A program made the translations under genes and the position numbers. A DNA stretch of 5,767 nucleotides from Hyphomicrobiales bacterium (GTDB taxonomy: Bacteria; Pseudomonadota; Alphaproteobacteria; Rhizobiales; Xanthobacteraceae). Position 1 is the stretch's first letter. The number at the start of each line of letters is the position of its first letter. This document shows, piece by piece, positions 5,244 to 5,767 of this stretch. The notes below the pieces were generated by a model. The model saw only the letters and a list, made by a program, of their open reading frames with translations. It ran no database searches and was not told the origin of the DNA. The stretch spans positions 1 through 5,767 of the forward strand of contig JACQDO010000304.1 of assembly GCA_016201085.1 (NCBI GenBank), given 5' to 3'.

Positions 5244-5767
5244 TTAGCCCTGCGGCTGCGGCGCCACGTCGCCGGTCGGCGCATCCGGCCGCGGGCGCGG
5301 CTTGCCGGCCGGCGGCACGGCGGACGAGCGCGGCGTGGTCGGCTCGATCACCGACTCGCGTACCGGGCGCTTGCCCTCGAGCAGGTCCTTGATCTCGTCG
5401 CCGGTCAGCGTCTCGAATTCCAACAGGCCCTTGGCCAGCATTTCCAGGTCGGCGCGCTTGTCGGTGAGCACCTTGGTGGCTTCGGCATTGCCGGCCTCGA
5501 CCAGTTTGCGCACCTCGGCGTCGATGGTCTGCGCGGTCGCTTCCGAGATGTTCTGCTGGCGCGACACCTGATAGCCGAGGAAGACCTCGTCTTGGTTCTC
5601 GCCATAGGCGACGGTGCCGAGCTTGTCGGACAGGCCCCAGCGCGTGACCATCAGGCGGGCGAGCTTGGTGGCCTGCTCGATGTCGCTAGCCGCGCCGGAG
5701 GTCACCTTCTCGCGGCCGAACACCATTTCCTCGGCGACGCGCCCGCCCATCATGATGGCGAGACGCG
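5244..5767 (-). CDS. ftsH: ATP-dependent zinc metalloprotease FtsH, C-terminal fragment
   Basis: This is the last 173 or so residues of FtsH, a membrane-anchored AAA+ protease that degrades misassembled membrane proteins and regulators. The membrane helices, the AAA module and the HEXXH motif lie outside the window. What remains is the end of the M41 peptidase domain. [17 protein letters not shown] is followed by [19 protein letters not shown], whose aspartate (24 residues after the first Met of MMGG) corresponds to the third zinc ligand, and then [14 protein letters not shown]. The helical segment [17 protein letters not shown] follows, and [19 protein letters not shown] closes the domain. 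The final 30 or so residues are rich in proline and arginine and look disordered, a typical alphaproteobacterial tail. The stop is TAG at 5244-5246. Ends here are certain only at the C-terminus. Confidence 0.97.
   Translation of the reverse strand, partial: RLAIMMGGRVAEEMVFGREKVTSGAASDIEQATKLARLMVTRWGLSDKLGTVAYGENQDEVFLGYQVSRQQNISEATAQTIDAEVRKLVEAGNAEATKVLTDKRADLEMLAKGLLEFETLTGDEIKDLLEGKRPVRESVIEPTTPRSSAVPPAGKPRPRPDAPTGDVAPQPQG

Overview
The window looks like chromosomal DNA from a high-GC alphaproteobacterium, most likely a Rhizobiales member of the Bradyrhizobium/Xanthobacteraceae type. Three things point there: strong G/C bias at third codon positions, the form of the FtsH C-terminus, and a palindromic intergenic repeat of the kind that gives spurious 'VVPAKAGTH' peptides in those genomes. 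The assignment rests on recognition, not on a database search.

Plus strand, left half. The 3' end of a probable P-loop kinase/AAA-type protein (1-206) runs straight into a two-hairpin palindromic repeat (162-264), which supplies its last residues and its stop codon. Next is a YnfM-like major facilitator transporter (354-1562). After a 143-base gap comes a Tat-exported amidohydrolase of the ACMSD/aromatic decarboxylase type (1706-2806). Its GTG start is fixed by a good Shine-Dalgarno sequence.

Minus strand, right half, read from right to left. The 3' end of ftsH (5244-5767) is followed by a GC hairpin (5202-5228). Next is a type II toxin-antitoxin pair: a ribbon-helix-helix antitoxin (4882-5142) and a ParE toxin (4596-4885) joined by an ATGA overlap. 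The toxin is frameshifted at a run of five T. A strong intrinsic terminator (4566-4587) closes that operon. Then come azlC (3812-4513) and azlD (3508-3819), overlapping by 8 bases, which together make a branched-chain amino acid exporter. Last is a conserved protein of unknown function with a CxxC motif resembling part of the Ada zinc site (2774-3427). Its 3' end overlaps the amidohydrolase tail-to-tail by 33 bases.

The genes appear to be separate housekeeping and accessory units, not one pathway. Clear functional coupling is visible only within the toxin-antitoxin pair and within azlCD. I see no CRISPR array, insertion sequence, tRNA or rRNA, and nothing I would call a new multi-gene system. 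The points most worth following are the ParE frameshift, the possibly leaderless antitoxin promoter with a palindrome over its -10 region, the exported decarboxylase-like enzyme, and the Ada-like CxxC protein. No gap between genes exceeds 300 bases.
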